From the NCBI GenBank assembly GCA_963920575.1, contig OY986973.1:18772062-18836061 (forward strand): a stretch of 64,000 nucleotides of DNA, in the 5' to 3' direction. Of the stretch, positions 46,171 to 57,539 are shown piece by piece; positions within the stretch are counted from its first letter, which is position 1; each line of letters opens with the position of its first letter. The notes under the pieces are model-generated. The model made no database searches, was not told where the DNA came from, and was given only the letters and a program-made list of their open reading frames with translations. Source of the DNA: Narthecium ossifragum (Eukaryota > Streptophyta > Magnoliopsida > Dioscoreales > Nartheciaceae). A program made the translations under genes and the position numbers.

Positions 46171-46359
46171 ATATGGGTTATGATAAGAATAAAAAGGTCA
46201 TCAGAAATACATAACCAATGTTAAGTGTCCATAACTGCATTCAAATGATGCTTATATTTTAAATTTAATAATAGTGGTGTACCAGTTAACAAGTTTCATA
46301 AAATTGATGTAAACACCAATTATTTATTTTATTTATTATATTCCCGCAAAAGCTTTCCA

Positions 46360-46530
46360 CATCGGAAACGCGGCGAGAATTTGGTGAACACGCGAAACAC
46401 GAACCTAGCTACCCTTCCACTCGGAATGACATGTCGATCTTGGAATTGGTACGTGGCAGAAGCTTATTGGTCTATGCATGCGAGATTCCGTATATCGTTC
46501 TTCAAAATTAAACACAACCCATTTTTAAGA
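46360..46530 (-). promoter_or_regulatory. Relic resembling the promoters of the MGKYVE-family genes
   Basis: CGGAAACGCGGCGAGAATTT is close to CGGAAACGCGGCGTTGATTT at 49083 (upstream of the 48561 gene), and GGTACGTGGCAGAAGCTTAT resembles GGTACGTGGCGCGTATGCAT near 50529 (upstream of the 49954 gene). No coding copy follows it, so it may be what is left of a third tandem member. Confidence 0.4.
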
Positions 46531-48360
46531 TTTTTTATCTTGGATTTGTTGTTTCCAGCTTTCTACTGCTCTTGTGAGAAACGGCGGCCGCGTGAGTTCC
46601 GGCGCCGACACACAGGCGCGGGGACGGCACTGGCCACCGACACGCTCGCATATCACGTCTCATGCCCGCATTTAATACTAGTTTGCTCCTTCACTGAAAA
46701 CGAGTTTCATCACTCTAGAATGGTAATGAGACCGGTTAAACGGGGCCCTTCGAAGCAAGATTCAATCCCCAGTCGCCATTCCTATTCGTCGTTGCTTTCA
46801 TCTCCCATGACCCACCGTCGTCGACCTCCTAGATCCACATCTTACGTCACCCAACAGCCCGATCCAAGCTGTTGGATCGCCTCCCCAAGCTAAGGCGACC
46901 CGTCCTCCATTGGTCCCGAGCTCCGACGAGGTCCCTTATCGCCGATCAAGCTCCGGCGAGTTCTCAACCGTTAGATCTCCACCCTCCTCCATTTACACAT
47001 TTTCATATTAATTACAAAACTAAATTATTAAGGATAATATATTTTGGCCTATTAATCAACTTTGGTAATTAATAAACCAATACAATACTATTAACATGAA
47101 GAATTAATCAACTTTGATAAGCAAAAGCATGGGATTTATCCCATCATAAATTATGTAAAGTTATTAATCAACTTCGTTAAGCAATTCAATATTATTAATA
47201 AACCAATACAATACAATTAATCAACTGTGATAAGCAAAAGTTGATTATTAAAAAGAAAAGTAATTTTGGTATTTTGCATTAAAAAAGAAGTTATCAATGG
47301 GATTTATCTCATAATTTATTCATGATAACTGGCCAAACACCTTTTACTTATGCAAAAGATTATGTAAAATTATTGGTACATAAGAGTTATGTTATCCACT
47401 ATACAAACTTACCGTGTGATCAATTCAAACGGCCCTTATATATTCTCACTCACGGTATGGTAAGAGTTTGTTATATACAAATTCAAATATGATGATGATA
47501 TTTTGATACGTAATACCACTACAAATATCAAATGAAAATAACACCATTTCCAATACTTTAGTTATTTAAATGGAAATTTAAGATTCCTGCCCGAGTAATT
47601 TTCTGCAATACGTTCCGAATAAAAATGCCAATGTGCAAATAATCTGAAAAATCTAAATTGGAAATGGCAAGACTTTGCTGACGGACTCAATCACTTTTGA
47701 CTTGACTAAAAAAAAGCACAAAAGCTTGTGGAAATGGTCGTTATTGCCAGCCAAGAGGTTTGATTACTTGGAATTAGGAAGCTTGACCAAGGATTTAAAA
47801 ATCTAGCCGCCCAGAAAATTATTCCGGCCAAGATTCGCTGCCCCAAAGCATATGCCATGCCAGTTGTTAAGAAATCTCCTTCAATCCCAAAAGATTCCCA
47901 ACCAGAACCAGAGCATGGGCTCTCACCAGTCCCTAAGATTAAATTAAATTATTTAGTCTTTTCTTTAACAAAAGACTATATTCATAATGCGGCTTTTCAA
48001 TAAACTAGACAAGGTTTCCCGGTTTATGTTTTTGATTTTACTAAAAAATAAAATAATATCTGACACTTAAAATAGTGTGAGTTGTATGTTGAGAGTATTT
48101 TCTAGAAATCCAACACTTTTTTTCAGAGAATTATGAAAATACCAATTTGTCATATTGAGTCTTTTCAAACAGTTTTTGGGCATGTTCTATTTCTTTTTCT
48201 TAGACAAATCTCTATAGGCAAACTATGCCCCCTACACCCAATGAACCTTTCTTTTGTTTTTTCAATCACTATCTTTTGATTATGATGTCATAAAACCTTT
48301 TATTATATATAAAATACCCCAGCAACAAAGAACAGCTACCTATCTGGAGTTAGAAGAATT
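46531..48360. other. Intergenic DNA without a supported gene
   Basis: AT-rich; open frames show no domain. A segment at about 47836 (GATTCGCTGCCCCAAAGCAT) resembles 49579 downstream of the second small gene, so parts of the tandem duplication may extend here. Confidence 0.5.
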
Positions 48361-48560
48361 CTTCGCATCAAATAGACGAAATTAATGCATTTCGAAACGC
48401 ATTCATATGAATCGTGACGAAGAACATCAATAAACTCCTCCATCAAAAAAAGAATCACAGATATGTGGAAAGGGAAAAAAAAATCAAAAGCAAAAGTATC
48501 CCCTTTTTTTTTCTTTCTTTCTTCTTCTTCCCATAAATCTTGAGAAAAAGGAACAGCTAA

Positions 48561-48833
48561 TTAAACAACGGAATAAAGAATGATCTCAGAGGTATCCAAG
48601 GCCGGGCCACCGCCACGGCAAGCCCTCAACGATGCCGCTGCAACAGCGCCGCTGGCTCCTCCGGCGCGGCCCTTGGTGCTCTTCATCCCATCGCCGACGG
48701 CTCCGTCTACGTCGCTGGCTGCGGCGGTGGAAGAAGGAGGCTTGTAGTACATCCGGGCGGTCTGAGGGCAGTGAGAGTGGAACCTCGCCGCCATTCTCAC
48801 CCCCAAGTCTATGATCTCCACGTACTTCCCCAT
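48561..48833 (-). CDS. Conserved plant small protein of unknown function, MGKYVE family, copy A
   Basis: A 90-residue intact single-exon gene. It begins [20 protein letters not shown], then [14 protein letters not shown], a low-complexity Ala/Gly/Asp middle (about 35-70), a short CRGGG and the C-terminus [13 protein letters not shown]. The N-terminal 34 residues and the (F/L)DTxxxxxYSV tail are shared with copy B (49954-50244) and with the pseudogene at 28205-28494, and match a family I recall from many plants without an assigned function. No signal peptide or membrane segment is evident. The leader has a (CT)n tract and a TATA box lies about 128 bp before the ATG. Expression is plausible but not shown. 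Confidence 0.85.
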   Translation of the reverse strand: MGKYVEIIDLGVRMAARFHSHCPQTARMYYKPPSSTAAASDVDGAVGDGMKSTKGRAGGASGAVAAASLRACRGGGPALDTSEIILYSVV

Positions 48834-48837
48834 TGAT

Positions 48838-48860
48838 CTCTCTCTCTCTCTCTCTCTCTC
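48838..48860. repeat. (CT)n microsatellite in the leader of copy A
   Basis: About 11 TC units just upstream of the ATG; read as (GA)n in the mRNA. Confidence 0.85.
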
Positions 48861-48954
48861 AAATCTCTCACTACTCTTCTTAGTATTAGAGAAGAGATAT
48901 TAGAGAAGAGAGAGATGGATCTAGAAGACGTCCCAGGTTTAGGAGGAGGAGGAG

Positions 48955-49030
48955 GCGCTTCTTATAGCTCGCTTCCTCGGTGGTCGATGCGAGGTGTAGC
49001 GCTTCTTATAGCTCGCTTCCTCGATGGTCG
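48955..49030 (-). promoter_or_regulatory. Duplicated core promoter (two TATA boxes) of copy A
   Basis: A 44-bp unit containing GCGAGCTATAAGAAGCGC is present twice in tandem, putting TATAAG at 48961-48966 and 49005-49010, about 128 and 172 bp before the ATG. Copy B has a single TATAAG at about the same distance. Confidence 0.65.
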
Positions 49031-49227
49031 GTCATGGTCCTCTTTATTGTTATTTTTAAACGGTGGGAGTAGGCTTTAATTTTCGGAAACGCGGCGTTGA
49101 TTTGGGAACACGCCAGCGTCTTTTCCTGGACGCTCCGCAACCGGCGTGACCGTGACGGCGTCAGAGAATCCAATGCCATTCTTTGCCTCGGATTTTTCTC
49201 TGTTTACACCATCGCGCGTGCGTGCTT

Positions 49228-49233
49228 CACGTG
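49228..49233. promoter_or_regulatory. G-box CACGTG upstream of copy A
   Basis: Preceded by TTTACACCATCG. Copy B has the same order, TTCACACCATCG then CACGTG at 50661-50666. Confidence 0.5.
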
Positions 49234-49953
49234 GAGCCAGGTCGTCTGTGGAGTGAGGAGGCTTAAATAAAGCCTATTCCTAGCATAGCATTAGCATTGG
49301 TGGAGCTCGCTCAGAGTCAAAGAGACGACAGGAAAGCATTAGCCGCAATGGGGACGCAGCAGCGCCCGGCAGCACTCCAAAAGACTCGTTTTGAAATGGT
49401 TTTGACTCGTTCATGATCCCAACTCAGTTTACGATTCTTTGAAATTGAAACACACGCCATGATGTTTTTCCAGGGCTGACCATAATTTCCACAGCTCTTT
49501 TGTCACCACACCATCTAGTCAGAGGCCAGTCTCAGCAACGCACCGGTCTGGACGGACCTAAACTATCAGGAATATTCGCTGCCCCGCAAAGCAAGCATAT
49601 TCCATGCACCCTTGATCACAACTCTCCTTACAAAGAATACGTACCTACCCAACGTTGGTTGGCCTGGGTTTGGCGTTTTCTGCATGTGCTTTTTTTTTTC
49701 TTTTTTTTTCAATCAAGCAGGCGAGCAACCACCGATGGTTAAAACAAGTCATTTCATCAATCAAATTCACTGCATCTAAAAGACGGAAATTAATTTCAAA
49801 TGTATATCACGACGAAAGAACATTAATTAAAATTCCTCCACCACAAAAATAATCATACATCCGAAGAATGGAAATAAGAAATAATATGTCCCTCTCCTTT
49901 TTCCTCGTCTCTTTTCTCTTTCCATAGATGTCGAGAAATAACAAAAAAACATG

Positions 49954-50244
49954 CTAAATAACGGAATAAATAACGACATCAGCCGTATCGAAGGCCCGAC
50001 CAGCACCACGGCAAGCGCTCAACGATGCCGCATTACTGGCGTTGGAGGTAGCAGAGGAGTGGGAGCCGGAGGCTCCGGCGTCGCCCTTGGCGCTGCCGAT
50101 CCGGTCGACGGCGCCTCCATCTTCGTCGGCGGCGGTGGCGGTGGAAGGCGGCTTGTAGTACATGCGGGCGGTCTGAGGGCAGTGGGAGTGGAACCTCGCC
50201 GCTATTCTCACCCCCAAATCTAGAATCTCCACGTACTTCCCCAT
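49954..50244 (-). CDS. Conserved plant small protein of unknown function, MGKYVE family, copy B
   Basis: A 96-residue intact single-exon gene, tandem paralogue of copy A in the same direction, about 1.4 kb apart. It starts [34 protein letters not shown], then an Ala/Gly/Ser-rich variable middle, and ends [19 protein letters not shown]. The conserved ends with a free middle imply that the N-terminal and tail segments carry the function. The leader keeps TCTAGAAGACGTCCCA in common with copy A (50270 and 48918), and the 3' flanks are also alignable, showing a segmental duplication. TATAAG at 50364-50369 and a G-box at 50661-50666 lie upstream. Confidence 0.85.
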   Translation of the reverse strand: MGKYVEILDLGVRIAARFHSHCPQTARMYYKPPSTATAADEDGGAVDRIGSAKGDAGASGSHSSATSNASNAASLSACRGAGRAFDTADVVIYSVI

Positions 50245-50363
50245 TCCTCTCTCTTTCTCTCTCTCTCTCTAGAAGACGTCCCAAGGCGTGGCCGAGGCCA
50301 TACACCGATGCAGAGAGAGAGAGGTGTAGGTCTCGGAGGCCATTAGCCAAAGGGCGGCCGGTT

Positions 50364-50369
50364 CTTATA
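50364..50369 (-). promoter_or_regulatory. TATA box of copy B
   Basis: TATAAG on the minus strand, 120 bp before the ATG, matching the nearer TATA of copy A. Confidence 0.6.
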
Positions 50370-50660
50370 GATCTCCTCCTGAGCTATGGTGCTATTTTGA
50401 AATTATTTTATTCCGGAAAAAGGCTTTTTAATTCACTCTGTTCTCGGATACTCCGCGTTAATTCGGCGCTCCGCAAGCGGCGCGTCAGAGAATACCCTTT
50501 GCGGAAGCACATAGTTATCGTTGAACGGGTACGTGGCGCGTATGCATTGGCTAGTACAGTGTGTTATATATTGCAACCAACGCGGCGGCGCACCAGGCAA
50601 ACCCTAGTCGGGGGCGGGACGGGGCGGGACGTGAGATATTCCGTTCACACCATCGTCTTC

Positions 50661-50666
50661 CACGTG
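50661..50666. promoter_or_regulatory. G-box CACGTG upstream of copy B
   Basis: Conserved with copy A (49228-49233), each just after a CACCATCG stretch. Confidence 0.5.
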
Positions 50667-51351
50667 GCACCATGTCGGCCGTTAATTGAGGGGTACTTGA
50701 TTCCCGTCGCCCTGATGCATCCGACGGCTGTATTTCCGATACGTTGCTGGCGAGATCGAATGGGCGGTGGAGATCGTCGGGTGGTCGAAGACCAAAGGAA
50801 AACGAGTTACTAGGGTTATATTTAAAAACTAGTGGGATGCATGTAGTTATGTTGGAATGAAAATAAATCGTTGCTGTTAGCAAACTTGAAATTTAGGATT
50901 TATATAATCACAAATTTATTATAGATAACGGGGAATGGCTTATACTTTTTCTTCATGCCTGACCAATAATTTAATGCTATAAAAGTCCAATTCGACAAAA
51001 ATTTCAGACGCCTTTGACACTCCCTTCATCATCGCTTGCCCAAATGGATGGCAGGTAAATAGACTTGTGGGCGTGTAGGTCTTAAATCATTGCAACATAA
51101 ACCAATAAATTTGCACAAAACTTCACAACAATAATAAATTATTATTTAATGGAATTTCCATTTGAAAAAAGTATTATCGTAGACACTACTTGAAAACTTG
51201 GTAGTCAGTGGTAACATGATTTACTAACCCCATTTTCAGCAGGTGGTGCAGGGGTCGTATCCTTAACTAAGAGCATAATAGTAACACGATTTAATTATCT
51301 GACAAAGTATTAATAGATCAAATCTCATATTAGTATTCTTCTTACACTAAC

Positions 51352-51594
51352 CAAAGGTGGTTGCATGGCATGGAGGGCATGCTCGGAGCGAATATGAACA
51401 CGAACACCGCAAGCGAGTAACATCTCAACAGTTCGCCGCACATTGCTATCTTGCTGAGTAATGGAAATAAAAAATTGATTAAAGGAATTATGCAGTAGGT
51501 AATTAATGTTTTTGTAATTATGAATGTAGTCAAGAACATCAGAGTAACTCACCGCTCCGAAAATGACGGCGCGATCCATTGGTAGAATGGCCAT
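51352..51594 (-). CDS. Hypothetical gene, two possible exons
   Basis: Not recognised. On the minus strand ATG at 51594 opens MAILPMDRAVIFGA, ending at donor GCG/GTGAGTTA (51553). An acceptor ATTACTCAG precedes 51453, and the second block reads QDSNVRRTVEMLLACG then VRVHIRSEHALHAMQPPL, ending at donor TTTG/GTTAGTG (51352). Both blocks are in phase, 14 and 34 codons. The second resembles an ankyrin-like helix (VEMLLACG), but one repeat is not enough to name it. Further exons toward lower coordinates were not found. It may be a real small gene, a fragment, or chance. Confidence 0.3.
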
Positions 51595-51599
51595 GAATA

Positions 51600-53300
51600 A
51601 GAAAATGGAAGTCTATTGTTTGTTCTGCATATGGAAATCGAAATTTGAGAAATGGAAACAGTGACCAAAGTTCATATGGGCATTAAAAAACACATTATAT
51701 AAGTTGTGTTATGTCATAGTGATTATGAATCGTCCAAAATCCTATTTTTTTTTTCTACAGTCAAATTAACAAAGAACTCAACAAAATAAAACCACCAAAA
51801 ACATCGAAGGAAATGACATTATTGTTATTTGAATATATTAGGATTCTATATGCACGTATATGCATGTTTGCTCTTAATTTGATTTGCAGATGAAGAAATA
51901 TGAATATCATTTTGTTTTTGCTTGTGGAAAAACTCGATGACTTTACAAATGTTAAATAGATGAAGGTTCTGTAATTGTGAGGTTTTTTCCTACTATGTTT
52001 AAAAGTCTATGCTTATTAATAATAAATTTAGTTCCTAATTTATTGTATTTTATCCAAGCAAAGTAAATAAAAACATAAAGGGATAAAAAGGACAACAATG
52101 ATAAATACTTGATTTTGACAAAAACATGTCATTCAACATTAAATGTTAAAGCTGCTTAGTGTATATAACTGCTAGATATCCATAAGTTGTAAAGATGATT
52201 TAACATATCCCGGAATAAAAGAATTGGTGAAAACTAAATGAATAAAATCAACTTTCGACAACAATTGATTGATAGAAACCGCAAGAAGAGAAAAGTAATG
52301 ATGATTTAGATAAAAGACGCATTCATAGACATGATAAAAAAAAAGAAAGATAAGGTTGAAGATATTTTGCTATGCTTCATAATATGGAATTCAAGAAAGA
52401 AGAGAAAAGAGGGAGAGAATGAAAAATTCAAAAAGAGAAGTAAATTTTCTGATTGCTATACACACATTGTCCACTTGAATAAGCAAAACAAATATTTTCT
52501 GATGAAATATAGAGTTATCATTCCTAGGGAAATACTTTCATTTGTATAGTGAGGGCCTCATATTCCAAGGTCACCAATTAACCCACTTAATCCATAATTC
52601 AGTGCTCTTGTTGAGAAGACAATTAATAGACTAAGCAGCTATTCAGTTAATGATTTCGAAGCATTAATGATTAGTATTTGAGTAGTGATCATTGAAAGTG
52701 TGATTAGCATTAATGATTAGTATCATGTGACCAAATGCATCCATTTTTTCAATGAAGTGACTTGTTGCACGAAGCTTACTAAGCTTTCTTAAATTCCTAA
52801 CTGAAGAAGTGTAAGTTGTGCCGAGAGTGTAGTAGATTCTGTTTTATGGGTTCATTACCTTCACACACTAAACATAGTGTTTACCTTTAAATACAAAAAA
52901 AATTCAAAACCTGCCAATTTTATCCCAAGCATTATGTAAGGATCCATATTTATTGAGAGCTAAAATTATTTGGAATATGAACACCGTCACACAAACAACC
53001 GAAAGCAATAGAATTCCTCAACTTTAAAACAAAATAATTATTTGGCAGAGGCAAGAAATAAGTATATATTGTATTAGGAGATAAAATAGAATAAAACAAA
53101 AGCTATGATCTAATGCCTCCTTGAAGCAGATGCTCTGAAAGGAATTATGTTGGCATCTAAACTTAGATTCATCTAATTGTTATTGTGCATTCTCTGCATT
53201 TGAGTAGTTGCATTTGAGTAGTGATCATTGAAAGTGCAAGCATGAATAGGAGCACATCGGATTCGTGAATCTTTGGGAGAGTATAATGCCAATCTAAACT
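51600..53300. other. AT-rich intergenic DNA without a supported gene
   Basis: No coding sequence recognised. The 24-base string ending GTGATCATTGAAAGTG occurs at 52677-52700 and again at 53213-53236 with unrelated DNA between. Confidence 0.55.
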
Positions 53301-54020
53301 GTCATAGCTATTTTGTCGAATATGTGATGTTCTTACGTGTATGAGGAAGGCCAGATAGGGATGGCTGAGTGCTTAAGAGAAAGCATAGAAAAGCATAGAA
53401 GAGGAAGAAGAGGAATAGCCAACAGCTACCGGTGTTGGGGAAATTAAAAGCCAGTTGGGAGCTAACCGGGGCGCGGGAGGATGATGGATAGGCAACGGTG
53501 GGAGCGGTGGCGAGGAGCAGCAGGGGCGTCGTGAGGGGAGCCAGCGAGGGTGAGGCAGGGCGTGGGAGTTTTAGAGAGGACGGCACCCTACGTGGGTGAT
53601 TCGGTTGTAGATGGGAACCATTCTCATAGCCGTCGGATAAATATGAGAAATTCCTATCACCACCATCTATTAAAAAAAACCCTGTCTTATATAGAGTTAG
53701 ATGTAAGTGATTTTTGATACACAATCAAGACTTTTTCCAATATTTGGAATTAGGCCTTAAACAAGTCTTATAAATTTGACTCTGGTTTAAACGGGTCTAT
53801 CTATTGAATTCAAACATGTTGACTGAATGTGGGTTTAAATATAAGTTCTATTTGACTCGACCAGACTTGACCTGGTGTATTGAAAAATGGATGGTAGGAC
53901 CGAGTCCAAGGATCAATTAAGCAAGCGAGTTGAGTTCCGATTAGTACATCTTTGGTCTAATCGTACGGATTGGTTTGGGGATAAGCTCAAACAGTTGAGA
54001 ATACTAATATGGTCTGTTTG
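53301..54020. other. Intergenic DNA, no gene recognised
   Basis: The minus frame at 53308-53724 is Pro/Ser-rich with no domain; its 53580-53720 part looks like repeat DNA. Confidence 0.45.
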
Positions 54021-54025
54021 ACTCA

Positions 54026-54165
54026 GCGTCCGCTTGATCTGCCCTGAGACGGATCCCGATTTTCATAATCCACGCCGATGTCAAACGCACAGATCCGACG
54101 GGACGGGATCCGCGCCTTCCTCATCCCGCGGATCCACCGGGATGTGGCTGCGCCAAACGCCCCCC
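54026..54165. mobile_element. GC-rich MITE-like element
   Basis: AGCGTCCGCTTGATC at the left and CCAAACGCCCCCC at the right are imperfect inverted ends, with GGATCC/GGGATCC-rich DNA between. Related to 29845-29958. Target duplication not resolved. Confidence 0.45.
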
Positions 54166-54709
54166 ATAACAAAGAACCTGAATTGGACTCAAGCCCACTA
54201 CCGCACATATCCCTTCTTATAAACCATTCTGGTTCCACTGTATAACGTTTGAAAGATAAGCAAGTAAAGAGTCTTGTCTTTTAAGGCATTAATAATCGGA
54301 TTCCAGCTCTATCATCTTCTTGATCATCTTTCTTCATCAATCTTGCATAAACTGGATTTGCATTTATTGTACTTTCAGTAATATAAAAGATTGGGTCGAT
54401 CCCGAATCTCTCTACCAAAAGGGCTTCAAATTAAACTGGAATCGTCTGATACAGGCAAATTCGACCAAAATCTGAAGCCATGATTCTTCAATTGATGGTC
54501 ATCACAGTTGCCCAACTTCTCGTAATTGAAACCCGGTTAAATCACCCCAGATTGAATTAATATGTAATTGATGATAAGCCCAAATTAGCGAACATGTTAA
54601 CCTATAGCCCAGGTATAGCTTTTTTAAGGCGATTAGCTTATTATTGGACAATTATGGTTAGTTTTGATTTTATGATGACCATGTTACCCCTATGTTAGTA
54701 TTGCCTTTA
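54166..54709. other. Intergenic DNA without a supported gene
   Basis: AT-rich; nothing recognised. Confidence 0.5.
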
Positions 54710-55157
54710 TGGTACATTTGATTGGACATAACCGCATGGAATGGAATAGTCAAATCCCCGATCAAAGCTCATTCCGTTGTTTGGTTAGACATTAAAATTG
54801 GGAATGAAATGTTTCATTCTTGATAAGTTGGTAATGAGGCTATCCCTTCTAATAGCTCTGCTTCATTCCTGACAAGTTGGTAATGAGGCTATCCCATCTA
54901 ATAGCTCGGACTCGCTCATTCCATTCCTGACGGAATGACGGTTATAAAATAATTTGGTTATTTATATTTAATTCCCATTCCACTCCCCCACTTATTTTTG
55001 TGTACCAAAATACTTTCAAGCATGATTCATAATCCCATTCTTTGTGCGAACCAAACATGCCACATCATTTTCATTCCACTCTTCATTCTCATCTCAACTC
55101 CTTTCCAGCTTTCATTCCCAATCTGTCTCCCATTCCTTGTGCGAACCAAAGGTGCCA
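54710..55157. mobile_element. PIF/Harbinger-like MITE
   Basis: Ends TGGTACATTTGATTGG and CCAAAGGTGCCA (inverted), flanked by TTA on both sides (54707-54709 and 55158-55160), as expected for Tourist-like MITEs. It contains a tandem duplication of about 58 bp (AAGTTGGTAATGAGGCTATC, 54825 and 54882) and an internal copy of its right end (GTGCGAACCAAACATGCCA, 55045). Confidence 0.65.
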
Positions 55158-55179
55158 TTAATGTGGGATTTTATTTTCG

Positions 55180-56200
55180 TTTTTGTTGATATATCCAAAT
55201 CCTTCGTCCATTTTTTCAAGGAGGATTGGGCGGCTGTGGACGCTCTGGCCTTGATCAACGGCTAGAAGGTTCTGGCGGTCGTCGACGCCAGTAGAGAAGG
55301 GGTCGTAGGTGGCTGAGGAGTCCATCCACTGGGTCGGATGGAGGCGGAGACGGTGGATCCGGTGAGGTCGACGACAATGGTGCTGGGATGAAGAGGTCAC
55401 TCGATATTCGACCACCTCAATCTCCTAAATCCCCATATCTGACCCCCTCGTCGCCCCAAAACTCTTCCCCGATGTGTCACCAGCAAGTCCCGGTGGTCCC
55501 CTTATATCCTCAGCCACTGTGGGTGCTGGATTCGGAGGTGTAAAGAGTAGAAAGGAGGGGAGAGAAAAATGGAAAAAAAAAGAATAGTGAAGTTGGGAGC
55601 TCATCGTATGTCAAGACCGGTACATGAGAGATCATAGGAACCTCAGGAAATGATCCCTAGTGGCTGATTGACGAGAATGGTGGCGGAGGCGAAGGATCGG
55701 AGGAGAAAAGAGAAAAAGAGAAAATAGAAAAGAGAAAATTGATTGGAAAATCCGACAACTGAGATCTGCCGGAGGTCAATCGCCAGCGAATAGGCATCGT
55801 CGGAGGTTGGGATAAGTGGAGGAAAGGTTGTGGGTGGCTGGGGAGTCCATCCATCGGATCGTATTGAGGTGATGGGTGGCAGATCCGACAAGGTCGGTCG
55901 GCGGCGGTGTGGAGATTTTGGCGAAGACGACGGTCGGTCTTGAAGATCTAACGAATATGGGGGCTGGTCGGAGCTCAGCATGGCGGTGGCGTGGAGATTC
56001 GGCAAAGATGAGGGCTGGTCATGGAGATCCAGCGAAGAAGAGGGATGGTCATGGAGATCTGACGAAGATGAGGGATGATCGGAGCTCGGTACAACGGTGG
56101 CGTGATAATGGTGACATCCGGCTCCCTGGTGGGCCACAATCGGGTTGGAGAGAGGAGAGAGAGGAGAGAGATGAGAGAGAAGCGAGGGGGATATGATGGT
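55180..56200. repeat. GC-rich repeat region
   Basis: GGAGTCCATCCA...GGATCCGGTGAGGTCGACGA at about 55318-55375 recurs imperfectly at 55840-55903. Degenerate GGAGATCTGACGAAGATGAGG units lie at 55965-56090. The Ser/Asp/His-rich frame (55643-56137) is low complexity. Similar in style to the GC blocks elsewhere. Confidence 0.6.
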
Positions 56201-56850
56201 CTTTTAGAGACAAATTTGGGGTTAATGTGCCAAGTTAAATCCGCTTGGTCATATTAGCATAATAAGATCAATTTTTTGGGCTCCGGTTTCTTACTCTTTA
56301 AATTAAAAGGGTTTTAATCCCATCATAGCGAATTTGAGTTCCTCTTGATCCGTTACCCAATAATACCTAAACTTACCTTGTTAACACCTGGGTGCTTGTG
56401 GGCTGGCACGGGTGACTGGATCCACAGACGCGCGGGCGCGTTAGGTGATCGAGGCGGAACTGGTGGTGATGGTAGGAGCCAGGAGGTGCCAAAGGTAGAG
56501 AATGATTATTTTGATAGTGAGTGATAGTGGAGAGAAATAAACGCGTCACGATCTCGATCAGCTCAATTCCAAATTCATCTGTTTAATTTTGTTTGGACAT
56601 GGGTTGCGTTTTTCTGTGATTGTCGTGAGGTGCGGGGTGTGACGTATTTGTAAATTGTGATGATTCAATCCAAGATGATAGCTCAAAAGATGGTGTTCAT
56701 GGTCAAAAGAAATCGTTTTTGCCTTTTCTGCACAGTAATCTGAGGACGATCAAATTGGAGCACCTGCCACTGTCAACTGCTTCTATCTCTTACGCGTGGT
56801 TTAAGCTTAGTCCCCATTAGCCGAAATCACCATCCAAACACGTTTATTAT
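56201..56850. other. Intergenic DNA upstream of the SABRE-like gene
   Basis: No coding sequence recognised. May hold distal promoter elements; none could be named. Confidence 0.45.
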
Positions 56851-57468
56851 GACCGCCGGCGTTACAAAACGCACGTCCAAGACGAAAATGTTACCTACTT
56901 CTTTGCAAAATAGCGCCTCCAGTCACTCTATTATCACCCATACATACAGGACGGACAAGGCTTGTTCGTGGGTGGGCCCCAGGGAAAGAGACGGCCCAAG
57001 TTTCAAACCTTACTCACTATGGCTTACCCGCGGCGGTTGCGGCCCAACCCCTGTGCTGCCAGTGCCGGCCGCGTCAAAGCCTTGGTCCGTGCCGAGAGCC
57101 AACGAGCCAACGCCAACGAGCCACTCCCACTCCGCCTCTCAGATCCTCCCGGAACAGTTGTCCTCCTTTCCCACCCCCCTTCCCCCCACCCCATCGCATT
57201 CCTCGGATCCAACTCCGACCCCTCCAATCCCCTCTTAATCCCAAGAACCCCACCCATTCCCACCCAAGATCCACTCCCCTCGCCTCTCCTCTCCCCCCTC
57301 TCGCCGGCCGAGCCAGTGATTCTTGGGCTGCCGAGCCGCTCGTTTCTAGGGTTCCCCGGTATGTCTCCATGTGGCTGGGATCTTCGGGATCGAATGCGGT
57401 TACCGGTTGTGGAATTCTTGTGAGATCGAGATCGAAGGACGACGGCGGTGGAATAATCTCGCGTTGGG
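56850..57468 (+). promoter_or_regulatory. Promoter and 5' leader of the SABRE-like gene
   Basis: C-rich, T-rich leader-like sequence (CCACCCCCTTCCCCCCACCC at about 57170) precedes the start codon. If transcription starts upstream of 57361, a 20-codon upstream frame (ATG 57361, TGA 57421-57423) and another ATG at 57369 lie in the leader. No clear TATA box. Confidence 0.45.
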
Positions 57469-57539
57469 ATGGCGTCGTCGCCGGAGAGGTTCCTCTTCGT
57501 TCTGCTTGTCGTGTGCGGCATTGGATGGGTCGCGTTCAT
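57469..57539 (+). CDS. SABRE/KIP/APT1-like protein, exon 1
   Basis: Exon 1 of a very large plant protein of the SABRE/KIP (Arabidopsis) and APT1 (maize) group, related to fungal FMP27 and to bridge-like lipid-transfer proteins, acting in cell elongation and tip growth with Golgi or membrane-contact localisation. It reads MASSPERFLFVLLVVCGIGW and VAF, a hydrophobic N-terminal membrane anchor as in the family. The donor is TTCAT/GTAAGTG at 57540. The split Met codon is completed by exon 2 (MFAARL), which matches the family pattern. Confidence 0.9.

Noticed and set aside
55643..56137. Ser/Asp/His-rich 164-codon minus-strand frame
   Set aside because: Encoded by degenerate GGAGATCTGACGAAGATGAGG repeats.
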